This document shows, one piece after another, positions 1 through 7,813 of a DNA stretch of 51,411 bases. Origin of the DNA: Pirellulales bacterium (GTDB taxonomy: Bacteria > Planctomycetota > Planctomycetia > Pirellulales > UBA1268); NCBI GenBank assembly GCA_016776925.1, contig JADHSL010000003.1:1-51411 (forward strand), read 5' to 3'. The translations under genes were made by a program, and so were the position numbers. A model generated the notes under the pieces. That model saw only the letters and a list, made by a program, of their open reading frames with translations. It had not been told where the DNA came from and did no database searches. Numbering within the stretch: the first letter of the stretch is position 1; each line of letters opens with the position of its first letter.

Positions 1-1
1 T

Positions 2-241
2 CCGACAATTCTTATCGTTGATACAGATGACAACGAAATCATTCGTCGAAGCGGTCTCACCATGGTAGCTGATCTCACGCCTCTTCTGCAGAACGCTCTT
101 TCTTCGAACCAGATCGCTGCACGTCCCCTCAACTCTGACAGCAAGGCTATAACCGTAACACAAACAGAAGATAACGAGACCGCTACAACCACTGACACTA
201 TCCACACGGCAAAGAGCACAACACAAAAAAATGCCCGATAA
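2..241 (+). CDS. C-terminal end of an unidentified protein (truncated by window edge)
   Basis: An open frame enters from the left edge and stops at a TAA, giving 79 visible residues. The first part (PTILIVDTDDNEIIRRSG) is hydrophobic then charged and could be the end of a folded domain. The last 40 or so residues are rich in Thr, Ser, Asn and Gln and look disordered. I do not recognise the family. The sulfotransferase starts 69 bases later on the same strand, so the two may be co-transcribed. That the frame is coding is inferred from its strand, its position and the lack of any competing gene. Confidence 0.5.
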   Translation, partial: PTILIVDTDDNEIIRRSGLTMVADLTPLLQNALSSNQIAARPLNSDSKAITVTQTEDNETATTTDTIHTAKSTTQKNAR

Positions 242-310
242 TCGTACTCTCATGCATTTCTTCAACAGGTCATGCACTTCTTCTTTTAACCTCACTTGTA
301 GCGCATCCTG

Positions 311-1462
311 ATGAATACACCCACAAAGCAGAAGCCTTCAAACAAAGACTTTCACAGTTACCCGTGGTGGAGCCCACGATTCTGGCATGGCATGCCAATG
401 CGGGTATGGTTTGATCTTGTCCGTCAGAATCATTGGAACATTGCACCCAGTCGCCTCGGGCTTCTGGGCACAATCTCACTTGCGTCGTGCTTCAATTCAA
501 TAGCTGAGTCACTCTGCAAGGCACGTTTTCGAAAACAGCTGAAATCGCCTCCCGAAACCGATCCACCGATCTTTATCATTGGACACTGGCGAAGCGGAAC
601 AACACTCCTCCATGAAATCCTCATGCTTGACGATCGTTTTTGCTGCCCATCAACGTACCAGTGTTTTGCCCCTAGTCACTTCTTGCTGACAGAAACCTTC
701 CTGACAACTGCGCTCGCATGGATCATGCCGTCGAAGCGACCAATGGACAATGTTGCCGCCGGATGGCATCGACCACAGGAAGATGAATTCGCGTTGGTGA
801 ACATGGGAGCACCATCTCCGTATCGAAGAATGGCTTTCCCGAACACCATGCCAGCCGAACCGACTGCCCTCGATCTGAAGACTCTTTCAGTCGATGAGGC
901 CGAGCAATGGAAATCCGTGCTGAGACGATTTATCACGACACTCGCTATACGAGATGCCCGCCGACCTATTTTGAAAAGCCCCACGCACACCGCACGAATG
1001 GCAACGCTCGCAAAGATGTTCCCAGGAGCCCGGTTTCTCCACATTGTCCGAGATCCATTTATTGTATTCCCTTCAACAAAACGACTCTGGAATTCACTGC
1101 ATCATGTTCAGGCCATGCAGATAGACTCTGAAAGCAATGCTGAGGAATATGTCTTCAAATGCTTCGACACCATGTATTCCGCATTCCAACGCGATCGGGC
1201 CGAACTCAAAGACGGCCAGCTGCATGAAATACAGTACGAAGAACTTGTTGCAGATCCCGTATCGAGCATGGAAAAGGCGTACGAGAAACTCAAACTTGGA
1301 GGCTTTGAAAAAGTGCGGCCAGCCTTCGAGAAACAGGCCGAGTCAATGAAGGGGTATACAACAAATACATACCACCATGATCCGCGGATTGTTTCAGAAA
1401 TAGCCAAACGCTGGCAGCCATTCATCCAGCGATATGGCTATGAGCAACCAACCACGGAATAA
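311..1462 (+). CDS. Sulfotransferase family protein
   Basis: This 383-residue protein should transfer a sulfo group from PAPS to a hydroxyl or amine acceptor. The 5'-phosphosulfate loop is visible at residues 88-99 (FIIGHWRSGTTLL, with the G-x-W-R-S-G-T-T core at 91-98). A 3'-phosphate binding element follows near residues 247-255, with R247 and S255 in RDPFIVFPS. This pattern fits the Sulfotransfer_3 group of bacterial enzymes, which often act on glycans, lipids or small molecules; the acceptor cannot be read from the sequence. No signal peptide is seen, so it is probably cytoplasmic or peripheral. There is no clear ribosome binding site before the ATG at 311. A later start at M28 or M30 is possible, but the aromatic-rich N-terminus (YPWWSPRFWHG) looks like family sequence, so the first ATG was kept. 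Confidence 0.85.
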   Translation: MNTPTKQKPSNKDFHSYPWWSPRFWHGMPMRVWFDLVRQNHWNIAPSRLGLLGTISLASCFNSIAESLCKARFRKQLKSPPETDPPIFIIGHWRSGTTLLHEILMLDDRFCCPSTYQCFAPSHFLLTETFLTTALAWIMPSKRPMDNVAAGWHRPQEDEFALVNMGAPSPYRRMAFPNTMPAEPTALDLKTLSVDEAEQWKSVLRRFITTLAIRDARRPILKSPTHTARMATLAKMFPGARFLHIVRDPFIVFPSTKRLWNSLHHVQAMQIDSESNAEEYVFKCFDTMYSAFQRDRAELKDGQLHEIQYEELVADPVSSMEKAYEKLKLGGFEKVRPAFEKQAESMKGYTTNTYHHDPRIVSEIAKRWQPFIQRYGYEQPTTE

Positions 1463-1529
1463 ATCAGGCCGGCCGAGAAACAGACCGCAGCCTGGCAGGC
1501 CAGTCATCGCAGCGTAAAGCTTAAGGCCC

Positions 1530-1554
1530 AGCCGAAGAAAAATCTGCCTCGGCT
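1530..1554. terminator. Weak hairpin between convergent sulfotransferase and fur genes
   Basis: AGCCGA at 1530-1535 can pair with TCGGCT at 1549-1554 across a 13-base loop. On the plus strand the stem is followed by TAAAAA rather than a U-run, and on the minus strand it is followed by GGGCC. It sits in the gap between two convergent stop codons, where a terminator is expected, but the form is not classical. Confidence 0.25.
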
Positions 1555-1563
1555 TAAAAACAG

Positions 1564-2070
1564 CTACACGCGATCTTGATGACGCGATGTACCTCGTTTA
1601 CTGCGGCAATCGAAACAGATGCCGTGCACAATGAGCCGATGGCTTTGGGCTCGAAACTGATTCGTCTCTGCTACAGCATTCCGAAGTTTAATCAGTTCTT
1701 CACTTGAAAACTCAATGAGTTTTTGGCAACTCGTGCAATAGAGATGGTCGTGCTGTGGATACCCATAGTCATGTTCGTAGACGGCCCGTCCGTCCAGCTC
1801 CATCTTTTTGAGAATACCAGCTTCCACCATTTCGTTAAGCGTTCGATAAATTGTCGGCCGACTAGCCTGTGCTCCGGCAGGCGTCTTCTTCAGATCAACA
1901 AGCAGCTGCTCAGCATCAAAATGTTCATGACGAGCCGTCACATGATCAATAATGACCTGTCTCTGACGCGTGATTCGTTTTCCACGCGTCTGCATAAACT
2001 CCTCAAACCGCTCTTGTGGTGTAAGGGCGGTATTGACGCTACCAAGAGAAAAATTGGCGTCTACTGACAT
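1564..2070 (-). CDS. Fur-family metal- or peroxide-responsive transcription regulator
   Basis: The 168-residue product has the two-part Fur layout. The N-terminal winged helix carries RITRQRQVIIDHV and the recognition region RPTIYRTLNEMVEAGIL. The C-terminal metal-binding and dimerisation part carries HDHLYCTSCQKLIEF and HGICFDC. The two CxxC pairs (CTSC and CFDC) fit the structural zinc site found in many Fur, PerR and Zur proteins. The N-terminal extension of about 20 residues before the helix is longer than in E. coli Fur. The sequence alone does not separate Fur, PerR and Zur, so no symbol is given. No strong Shine-Dalgarno is seen before the ATG. A short inverted repeat lies 34 bases upstream and could be an operator. 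The gene follows flgM, but a strong terminator separates them, so it is probably its own unit. Confidence 0.9.
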   Translation of the reverse strand: MSVDANFSLGSVNTALTPQERFEEFMQTRGKRITRQRQVIIDHVTARHEHFDAEQLLVDLKKTPAGAQASRPTIYRTLNEMVEAGILKKMELDGRAVYEHDYGYPQHDHLYCTSCQKLIEFSSEELIKLRNAVAETNQFRAQSHRLIVHGICFDCRSKRGTSRHQDRV

Positions 2071-2103
2071 AATGAGAAAGCTCAGTGCTGGCCGGTAACA
2101 TAT

Positions 2104-2115
2104 CTAGAAGTCTAG
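2104..2115. promoter_or_regulatory. Inverted repeat upstream of fur-family gene (possible operator)
   Basis: CTAGA at 2104-2108 and TCTAG at 2111-2115 form a perfect 5-2-5 inverted repeat 34 bases before the start of the Fur-family gene. Fur-family proteins often repress their own gene through short AT-rich palindromes, so this is a candidate site. It is shorter than a full Fur or PerR box and does not match either consensus. Confidence 0.25.
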
Positions 2116-2201
2116 TCCCCGTTCTTGCTGGATCGAGGCCTCCACTCTCCATCATAGTGTAGCACAGTCGAGAAACAGGGTGATACCTCGGGAGTTGACT
2201 A

Positions 2202-2240
2202 TAAAAAAGCTCCCCAAGCCGCCGAACAGCTTGGGGAGCT
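2202..2240 (-). terminator. Rho-independent terminator of flgM
   Basis: A perfect 12-base-pair stem (AGCTCCCCAAGC at 2208-2219 with GCTTGGGGAGCT at 2229-2240) encloses a 9-base loop. Read on the minus strand, it is followed directly by a run of T residues (complement of 2202-2207). It lies 34 bases beyond the flgM stop codon and should end the fliA-flgM transcript before the fur-family gene. Confidence 0.9.
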
Positions 2241-2274
2241 CTACATGCTTGTTTTGTTCAAAACGCCAGAACGC

Positions 2275-2556
2275 TTACGACAAGCGATCAAGCAGACGAT
2301 CAATCGCGACGTCGAGTTTTTCGGGAGTCTCATAACTTCCGTCGGCGATCGCAGCACGGATCGAATTTACTCTATCGAGACGCACGTCACCTACTGTCTC
2401 AGCTGCCTGAACAGCATCCACTGAAAGTGACACATTGTCGCGCACTTCGGTAAGACCTTCGGATTGAGTCTTTGACGTTACATCTGTTGCTTCAACACCC
2501 TGAACACTGTTCACCGATGCTGAACCGTGTGTTGAACTGACACCTGAAATATTCAT
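2275..2556 (-). CDS. flgM: FlgM, anti-sigma-28 factor
   Basis: This 93-residue protein is the size of FlgM and has the same layout. The N-terminal half is low-complexity and disordered-looking (Ser, Val, Thr, Gly). The C-terminal half contains VRLDRVNSIRAAIADGSY followed by a helix ending in DRLLDRLS, the FlgM pattern that wraps sigma-28. FlgM holds FliA inactive until the hook-basal body is complete, then is exported through the flagellar apparatus. A good ribosome binding site (AAGGAG, 7 bases before the ATG) supports the start. The gene lies downstream of fliA on the same strand, as expected for its partner. A sigma-28-like promoter candidate precedes it and a strong terminator follows. 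Confidence 0.88.
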   Translation of the reverse strand: MNISGVSSTHGSASVNSVQGVEATDVTSKTQSEGLTEVRDNVSLSVDAVQAAETVGDVRLDRVNSIRAAIADGSYETPEKLDVAIDRLLDRLS

Positions 2557-2744
2557 AGTTGCACTCCTTGCAGTTCGTGATTCGATCCGCGCTTCCCCAA
2601 GAGCAATGTTTTACGTGTTCAACATTCTTTTGGTTCACTGAAATCCGTCGAGTCTGCCCTCTTCCACTCTGTTACTTGTTCGAACCTGAATGACATCCCT
2701 GACAATTCAGAATTCGATGGCTCTCACCTCACACCAGCTTAGTC

Positions 2745-2773
2745 GTATCGTCTTAAGAAGGACCAAAACTTAA
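2745..2773 (-). promoter_or_regulatory. Sigma-28-like promoter candidate upstream of flgM
   Basis: On the minus strand TTAAGTTT (complement of 2766-2773) matches 7 of 8 bases of the extended -35 element TAAAGTTT. GACGATAC (complement of 2745-2752) matches 6 of 8 bases of the -10 element GCCGATAA. The spacer between the blocks is 13 bases, against 11 in the enteric consensus. A T-tract lies immediately upstream. Transcription would start about 180 bases before flgM. Late transcription of flgM by its own target sigma factor is the known arrangement in other bacteria. Confidence 0.35.
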
Positions 2774-2822
2774 AAAAAAATTCACTTTTACGAAACTCCT
2801 GACGCAGACTGCCTAACCCTCC

Positions 2823-3614
2823 CTAAGCCGCAAACTCCTTACGCCTTGGTACCAACTGATGCTGCAATCGCTCAACAATAGCAGAATGCATCTGGCTCAC
2901 ACGACTTTCGGAAAGGTCGAGCGTAAGACCGATTTCTTTCATTGTTAGCTCTTCGTAATAGTAAAGAATGATAATAAGCCGCTCATTTCGATTGAGACCT
3001 TTTGTCACAAGCCGCATGAGATCGCCCTTCTGGATTCGGCGAGTAGGGTCTTCGCCCTTCTTATCTTCCAGAATATCGATTTCACGAACATCTTTGGAAC
3101 TGTCCGTCTCGCACCATTTTTTGTTCAGACTCACAAGGCTAATGGCATTGGCTTCAACAAGCAGTTTTTCAAACGCTTCCGAAGACAATTCCATATGAGC
3201 CGCAACCTCGGCGTCTGCCGGTGCTCGCCCAAACCGTGCCTGAAGAGTCTTGATAGCTTCATTGAGTTTACTCGCCTTGCTTCGTACAAGCCGAGGAACC
3301 CAATCCATCGTCCGCAATTCATCCAACATTGCTCCACGAATTCGTGGCACACAATACGTCTCAAATTTCACACCACGTGAAAGATCATAGGCGTCAATGG
3401 CATCCATGAGCCCGAACGTGCCTGACGATATCAGGTCGTCAAGCTCAACACCATCAGGCAGTCTCGCCCAGATTCGTTCAGCGTTGTATTTCACCAATGG
3501 ATGAAAGATTTCGATGAACCGATTTCGCAGAGACTGATCAGACTGATCTCGCTTGAATGTCTTCCAGAGCTCAAGCATCTCTTCCGGTGGGGGTTGGCTG
3601 AAATCCTTCGCCAC
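2823..3614 (-). CDS. fliA: FliA/WhiG-family RNA polymerase sigma factor (sigma-28)
   Basis: The 263-residue protein has the three-region build of sigma-28 factors. Region 2 is near residues 36-75 (HPLVKYNAERIWARLP, then ELDDLISSGTFGLMDAIDAY). Region 3 follows (RFGRAPADAEVAAHMELS), then region 4 near residues 200-255 with the helix-turn-helix MKEIGLTLDLSESRVSQMHS. It directs core RNA polymerase to late flagellar and motility promoters. The start is a GTG at 3614, fixed by a very good ribosome binding site (AAGGAGG, complement of 3621-3627) 6 bases upstream. It lies between flhA and flgM on the same strand. The 215-base leader after flhA holds a compact pseudoknot-forming sequence. FlgM downstream is its presumed inhibitor. 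Confidence 0.93.
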   Translation of the reverse strand: MAKDFSQPPPEEMLELWKTFKRDQSDQSLRNRFIEIFHPLVKYNAERIWARLPDGVELDDLISSGTFGLMDAIDAYDLSRGVKFETYCVPRIRGAMLDELRTMDWVPRLVRSKASKLNEAIKTLQARFGRAPADAEVAAHMELSSEAFEKLLVEANAISLVSLNKKWCETDSSKDVREIDILEDKKGEDPTRRIQKGDLMRLVTKGLNRNERLIIILYYYEELTMKEIGLTLDLSESRVSQMHSAIVERLQHQLVPRRKEFAA

Positions 3615-3620
3615 AACATT

Positions 3621-3627
3621 CCTCCTT
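3621..3627 (-). promoter_or_regulatory. Ribosome binding site that fixes the fliA GTG start
   Basis: The minus-strand sequence AAGGAGG lies 6 bases before the GTG at 3614. An ATG two codons earlier on the RNA is out of frame and too close to this site, so the GTG is preferred. Confidence 0.75.
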
Positions 3628-3667
3628 GATCGTCTTTCGAACGGCCCGAACTTCCGTGATCAAACCG

Positions 3668-3694
3668 CTGGTCAGTCTCCCGACCAGTTGGGAG
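3668..3694 (-). other. Possible H-type pseudoknot in the fliA leader
   Basis: On the minus-strand RNA four blocks occur in the order a-b-a'-b'. CTCCC (complement of 3690-3694) can pair with GGGAG (complement of 3677-3681). CTGGTC (complement of 3682-3687) can pair with GACCAG (complement of 3668-3673). The loops are AA (2 bases), none, and ACT (3 bases), which is the compact geometry allowed for an H-type pseudoknot with stems of 5 and 6 pairs. It ends 53 bases before the fliA start codon. The pairing is read directly; any regulatory role is inference. Confidence 0.35.
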
Positions 3695-3829
3695 GATATG
3701 CCTGAACCCATCCCCAACACAACTTCATTTCATCGACTTCGTTTCAGGAACTTCACCAAAACTTCCGTCCTGGTCGACCGCGGCCCCCTATACCCCCAAA
3801 CTTCTCAAAAAATGCGGGCACGGAGATTG

Positions 3830-5947
3830 TCAGGCGGCCCTGCTGCCACCCGGTATTGAACTTCCTGATGCATTAATGGTGGTAAAGATTTCGAGTCCGG
3901 GCTGCCCCTGCAACTCACTATCAGCGACGACTGCAGTCATTATGCCCGCTGCTCGCATGTGTCGAGCGAAAGCTCCACGATCCTTCTGAGCAACGGAAAT
4001 TGCACACCGTCGTCCACGGTCCTGTAGAGGACGCAGTGCTCGTTGCAACTCAGCAAGTAGTCGCTTTTGTTCCAATCGTGATGCCACCTCAGATTCTGAA
4101 GCAATAAGTAACTCGGCCGCTCGTGGTGTCACTTCAATAATCGTAAGGCGTCCTTCGTTGTCACGAAGACGACGGACGATTGTACGATCTATGTGCGATC
4201 GCAATTTCTCTGCAAGCTGCTCTGGCAAACACCCTTCTGATGCATGATCTGCAATGGCTTCAAGAAGAACGGCAAGTGGCTTAATGGGCAGACCTTCTCT
4301 CAATAAACATTGCAAAGTCCGCTGTACTGTTGCCACACTGACTACATCAGGAACCGTTTGTTCAACAGTTGCGGGTTCAGTAGACCGTAATGACTCAAGC
4401 ATTCTCGCCATCTGGTCACGGGACAAGAGTCGGTCAACACATCGGCGAAGATTCTGCTCAAACATATACGCAATTGCGTCTGCACCAATAAAGGCACGCC
4501 CTCCACGACCGGTAACCTCTTCAGCTTCTGCCGGGCTCCCCCACCGCACGCACCGGGCTGGCAGAACAGCATCTGCAGCGACCCGTTTTTCCCGCCAGCG
4601 TCGACGAGTCACTTCGTCATCTGAACTGGGAACCAGGAGCCACCGACCTGATGGCATGACTGAATCGTCGATTGGATCACTATCCAACTCCATGACCCAT
4701 TGCCCCTTGTCAAGCGTTGCGTCATCTCGAAAAAGTACAGCCGGAACAATGACACCAAGGTCTTCGGCTATTCGCTTGCGCACACCCTCAACCGCAGCAG
4801 GCAGACCTGATCGCTCTTCAGCAATGAGGCTCACAAGATCTTTTCCAACCCGCACAACCAAACGGCTCTGGCTAAGGATTGTGTCCATTGGCGATGCAAC
4901 TTTCTGAGCAGACTTTCCTCCCCTGTTCGACGACTGCCTAGAGATCGATTTCAAGGCGGTCGAACGAAACAACCACGCAGCGATCGCCGTCCCAACCGCC
5001 ATGATTGCCAACGGAACAGTAGGCAAGTCCGACAAAGCCAGAAGACCAAGAAAAACAGCCGTCACCACCAGAAGAGCCGGTCGTGCAAATAGCTGTCTGC
5101 CAAGCTCACGAGGCAGATTCTGTCGCATTGTTGATCGAGAGAGAAGCAGACCGGTTGCAACTGAAACAAGAAGCGATGGAACCGCACTCGCGAGGCCATC
5201 GCCAATCGTAAGTCGGGTATATAACCCAGCTGCTTCGGTAGCAGGCAGACCAAGCTGTCCAACGCCGATCGCAAAGCCACCCACCAGATTGACCAGGACA
5301 ATCACGACACTTGCCACAGCCTCGCCTCGTACAAAACGGCTGGCACCATCCATACTTGCATAAAACTCAGCCTGCTGCTGCAATTCACTTCGAAGTTTTC
5401 GGGCATCATGTCGTGATAAGCCGCCCGAAGAAACCTCCGCATCAATTGCAGCCTGCCGCCCCGGAAGTGCATCGAGCGTAAACCGTGCAGCAACCTCACT
5501 CGTTCGGGTGGCCCCAGCGGTGAGCACAACAAACTGGATGACTGCGATAATGGAAAAAACCACGATGCCAACAACAAGATTATCGGCTGCAACAAAGCTA
5601 CTGAAAGCCTGGACAACATCACCAGCAGCTCCAGATCCAACCGTGCCAGCCTGAGAGAGAATAAGGCGAGTTGTCGCAATATTGAGCACCAGCCGAACAA
5701 GAGTGGCGGTAAGTAAAAAACTTGGAAACACGGCCATTTCAAGCGGAGTACGTGCAGCGAGTGAACCCAGGAGCGCAAGAACCGCAACCGTCAGATTGGC
5801 AGACAACAGCAGATCAACAACTGATGCCGGTACAGGAGCCAGGACAACAAGAACGGCCAGAAGCATGACGACAGGGATAGCAAGATCCGCCACATGGCCA
5901 GCAGCAATGCGGGAGAATGCCGTCGGGGTACCTGAAGAACGAGCCAT
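3830..5947 (-). CDS. flhA: FlhA, flagellar type III export gate protein
   Basis: FlhA forms the nonameric ring of the flagellar export gate in the inner membrane. From the ATG at 5947 the product is 705 residues, close to the usual 690-700. The N-terminal 310 or so residues are strongly hydrophobic with about eight membrane segments, and include the conserved FHIPEP stretch (TATLVRLVLNIATTRLIL, then GQLGLPATEAAGLYTRLTIGDGLASAVPSL as separate blocks). The C-terminal 350 residues are the soluble export-substrate docking domain. The frame is open upstream to 6031, but those 28 residues would run into the divergent gene and precede the usual FlhA start, so MARSSGTP was chosen. No strong ribosome binding site is seen. 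The usual neighbours flhB, flhF and flhG are absent; fliA follows 215 bases downstream. Confidence 0.95.
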   Translation of the reverse strand: MARSSGTPTAFSRIAAGHVADLAIPVVMLLAVLVVLAPVPASVVDLLLSANLTVAVLALLGSLAARTPLEMAVFPSFLLTATLVRLVLNIATTRLILSQAGTVGSGAAGDVVQAFSSFVAADNLVVGIVVFSIIAVIQFVVLTAGATRTSEVAARFTLDALPGRQAAIDAEVSSGGLSRHDARKLRSELQQQAEFYASMDGASRFVRGEAVASVVIVLVNLVGGFAIGVGQLGLPATEAAGLYTRLTIGDGLASAVPSLLVSVATGLLLSRSTMRQNLPRELGRQLFARPALLVVTAVFLGLLALSDLPTVPLAIMAVGTAIAAWLFRSTALKSISRQSSNRGGKSAQKVASPMDTILSQSRLVVRVGKDLVSLIAEERSGLPAAVEGVRKRIAEDLGVIVPAVLFRDDATLDKGQWVMELDSDPIDDSVMPSGRWLLVPSSDDEVTRRRWREKRVAADAVLPARCVRWGSPAEAEEVTGRGGRAFIGADAIAYMFEQNLRRCVDRLLSRDQMARMLESLRSTEPATVEQTVPDVVSVATVQRTLQCLLREGLPIKPLAVLLEAIADHASEGCLPEQLAEKLRSHIDRTIVRRLRDNEGRLTIIEVTPRAAELLIASESEVASRLEQKRLLAELQRALRPLQDRGRRCAISVAQKDRGAFARHMRAAGIMTAVVADSELQGQPGLEIFTTINASGSSIPGGSRAA

Positions 5948-6075
5948 AAGAACGAGTCGGCGACTCAGCCGCCGGGTGTGGTAAAATAATGCGAATTGAG
6001 ACGATAGCGTGGCATGTCCAAGGACGTCCATACCGCTCCAAATCGAGTTTTTGCCGACTTTTCCCGGAAATACCC

Positions 6076-6522
6076 ATGGAATTCAACCGCAATGGTATTC
6101 GCTTTGAATACCCTGAGAACTGGATAATTGAGGAAGACAGCTCTCAAGACGGCGTTTTCACGCTCACCGCATCAGCCCCAGATGGGGCCTTTTGGTCACT
6201 CAGCCGGCAGCCAGCCGAGGTCGACTTACAGCAACTCACCGACGCCACGACAGAACAATTGCGGACAGAATACCCTGATCTTGAAGTCTACCCTGCATCA
6301 GATGATATTTTCGGATGCCGTCTTTCTGGTGCTGATTTTAACTTTTCGTATCTCGATTTGACCAATACGGCCGGAGTCCGCAGTCTTGCCACACCAACCG
6401 CCTGTTACGTATTTTTTAGCCAGGCAGAAGATCGTGACTGGAGTCGCCTCCATCACGTTTTCAGGGCTATGACCACAAGCTTTGTTCGAGAGACAATCGG
6501 AAATGGCCCCTCATCAGATTAG
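6076..6522 (+). CDS. Protein of unknown function, 148 residues
   Basis: I do not recognise this family by name. The protein begins MEFNRNGIRFEYPENWII, a pattern seen in small bacterial proteins with a lipoprotein- or PsbP-like beta-rich fold that start with a 'YP.NW' strand (resemblance only). It has no signal peptide or membrane segment and is acidic. The frame is open back to 5989, but those 29 residues overlap the divergent flhA promoter region and are basic and unlike the rest, so the ATG at 6076 is preferred, with a weak GGAA before it. It is divergent from flhA and lies 75 bases before the TerC-type gene on the same strand. Confidence 0.7.
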   Translation: MEFNRNGIRFEYPENWIIEEDSSQDGVFTLTASAPDGAFWSLSRQPAEVDLQQLTDATTEQLRTEYPDLEVYPASDDIFGCRLSGADFNFSYLDLTNTAGVRSLATPTACYVFFSQAEDRDWSRLHHVFRAMTTSFVRETIGNGPSSD

Positions 6523-6597
6523 GGATGGTCTGATAGGATTCGAATGCCAAACTAAGTTCTTCTTTCCCTAGCAAGACACAAAGGATCGTACACCAAC

Positions 6598-7725
6598 GTG
6601 GTCGCTGCACTTTCCGTCGCTTTGGCAGAACACACCTGGACTGGGCTTCATGCACTCCTTGCGATTGCTGAGTCACCCGCAGCAAGCGCCACCCCTGATA
6701 GTCCGATCAGAATGATGCACTGGGCAGCCTTTGCTGTTTTTGTTTCAGTTCTGTTGGTGCTGGACCTCACCGTATTCCACAAACACTCCCGTGAACCGTC
6801 TCTCTCAGAGAGTGCGTTCTGGACATGTGTCTGGTCCACCCTTGCGCTCTCATTCAACGGATTGATCTGGTGGTGGCTGGGAAGCGCAGCAGCAGTAGAA
6901 TTTCTGACAGGGTATCTGGTCGAGTGGTCGCTTTCGATGGACAACGTCTTTGTATTCGCAGTTGTCTTCGGCTATTTCGGCGTGCCGCTGAAGTATCAGT
7001 ATCGCGTCCTGTTCTGGGGAATTCTTGGTGCTGTTTTAATGCGGCTGACTTTTGTTCTTGTGGGTGCCGAACTGGTCGAACGATTCCAGGGCATTCTTTG
7101 GCTCTTTGGAGGCTTCCTCGTTTATACGGGTCTGAAACTTGCTTTCGCGAGTGAAGATGTGCATCCAGAAGACAATGTCCTTCTGAAGTTTTTCAAAAGG
7201 TTTCTTCCTGTCACCAACAAGCCTGCGGGTGACAGGTTCTTTGTCGAAGAAGCTGGTCGATGGGTCGCAACGCCACTTTTTCTTGTCCTCATTGTTGTTG
7301 AAAGTACTGATGTCCTCTTTGCAGTTGATAGTGTGCCGGCGATCTTCGGTGTTGTTGATCAGCATGCCCACTATTTTCGCTTCGTTGTTTTCACTTCCAA
7401 TGTTTTCGCGATACTTGGGCTCCGCGCACTGTACTTCCTCTTAGCAGGAGTTATGGATCTTTTCCGTTTCCTTAATTACGGGCTCTCGGCAGTCCTCGTT
7501 TTTGTTGGCGGCAAAATGATTGCTGAAGCCGCCCATCACACTCAATGGGTTGCAAAAATTGGCGGGTGGGACGCGCACGCTCAAGGTCACCTGGTGCCAC
7601 CGTGGGCATCTCTCCTTGTAATTATTGGCCTCATCGGAACCAGCGTTGCCGCATCTCTCTTATTCCCCGGAACCAAAAAAGCCCAGGCCGAAGAGCACAA
7701 AAACGTCTCCTCCTCGGACGAGTAG
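6598..7725 (+). CDS. TerC/Alx-family integral membrane protein
   Basis: The protein is 375 residues with about nine hydrophobic segments. It has the acidic membrane motifs of the TerC family: LSMDNVFVFAVVFGYF near residue 114 and VESTDVLFAVDSVPAIF near residue 237. Members such as Alx and TerC have been linked to manganese export and to metal loading of secreted proteins, so a divalent metal transport role at the inner membrane is likely. The called start is a GTG at 6598 with AAGGA about ten bases upstream. An ATG at residue 39 (MMHWAAF), just before the first clear membrane segment, is an alternative. The C-terminus ends in a charged cytoplasmic tail. The downstream gene is convergent. Confidence 0.9.
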   Translation: MVAALSVALAEHTWTGLHALLAIAESPAASATPDSPIRMMHWAAFAVFVSVLLVLDLTVFHKHSREPSLSESAFWTCVWSTLALSFNGLIWWWLGSAAAVEFLTGYLVEWSLSMDNVFVFAVVFGYFGVPLKYQYRVLFWGILGAVLMRLTFVLVGAELVERFQGILWLFGGFLVYTGLKLAFASEDVHPEDNVLLKFFKRFLPVTNKPAGDRFFVEEAGRWVATPLFLVLIVVESTDVLFAVDSVPAIFGVVDQHAHYFRFVVFTSNVFAILGLRALYFLLAGVMDLFRFLNYGLSAVLVFVGGKMIAEAAHHTQWVAKIGGWDAHAQGHLVPPWASLLVIIGLIGTSVAASLLFPGTKKAQAEEHKNVSSSDE

Positions 7726-7813
7726 GCTGTATTCGGCTTACGCAAGCCTAACGACAGAGCGTCGTACCTGACCTACGACTATCGCCACTTTGGTAGTCAT
7801 TCAACACGAATGA
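7723..7813. other. Convergent intergenic gap with small hairpins
   Basis: Between the TerC-type and glycosyltransferase stop codons two short hairpins can form: GGCTT-ACGC-AAGCC at 7735-7748 and TCATTC-AACAC-GAATGA at 7797-7813. Neither is followed by a clear T-run on either strand, so they are only weak candidates for bidirectional transcript ends. Confidence 0.25.
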
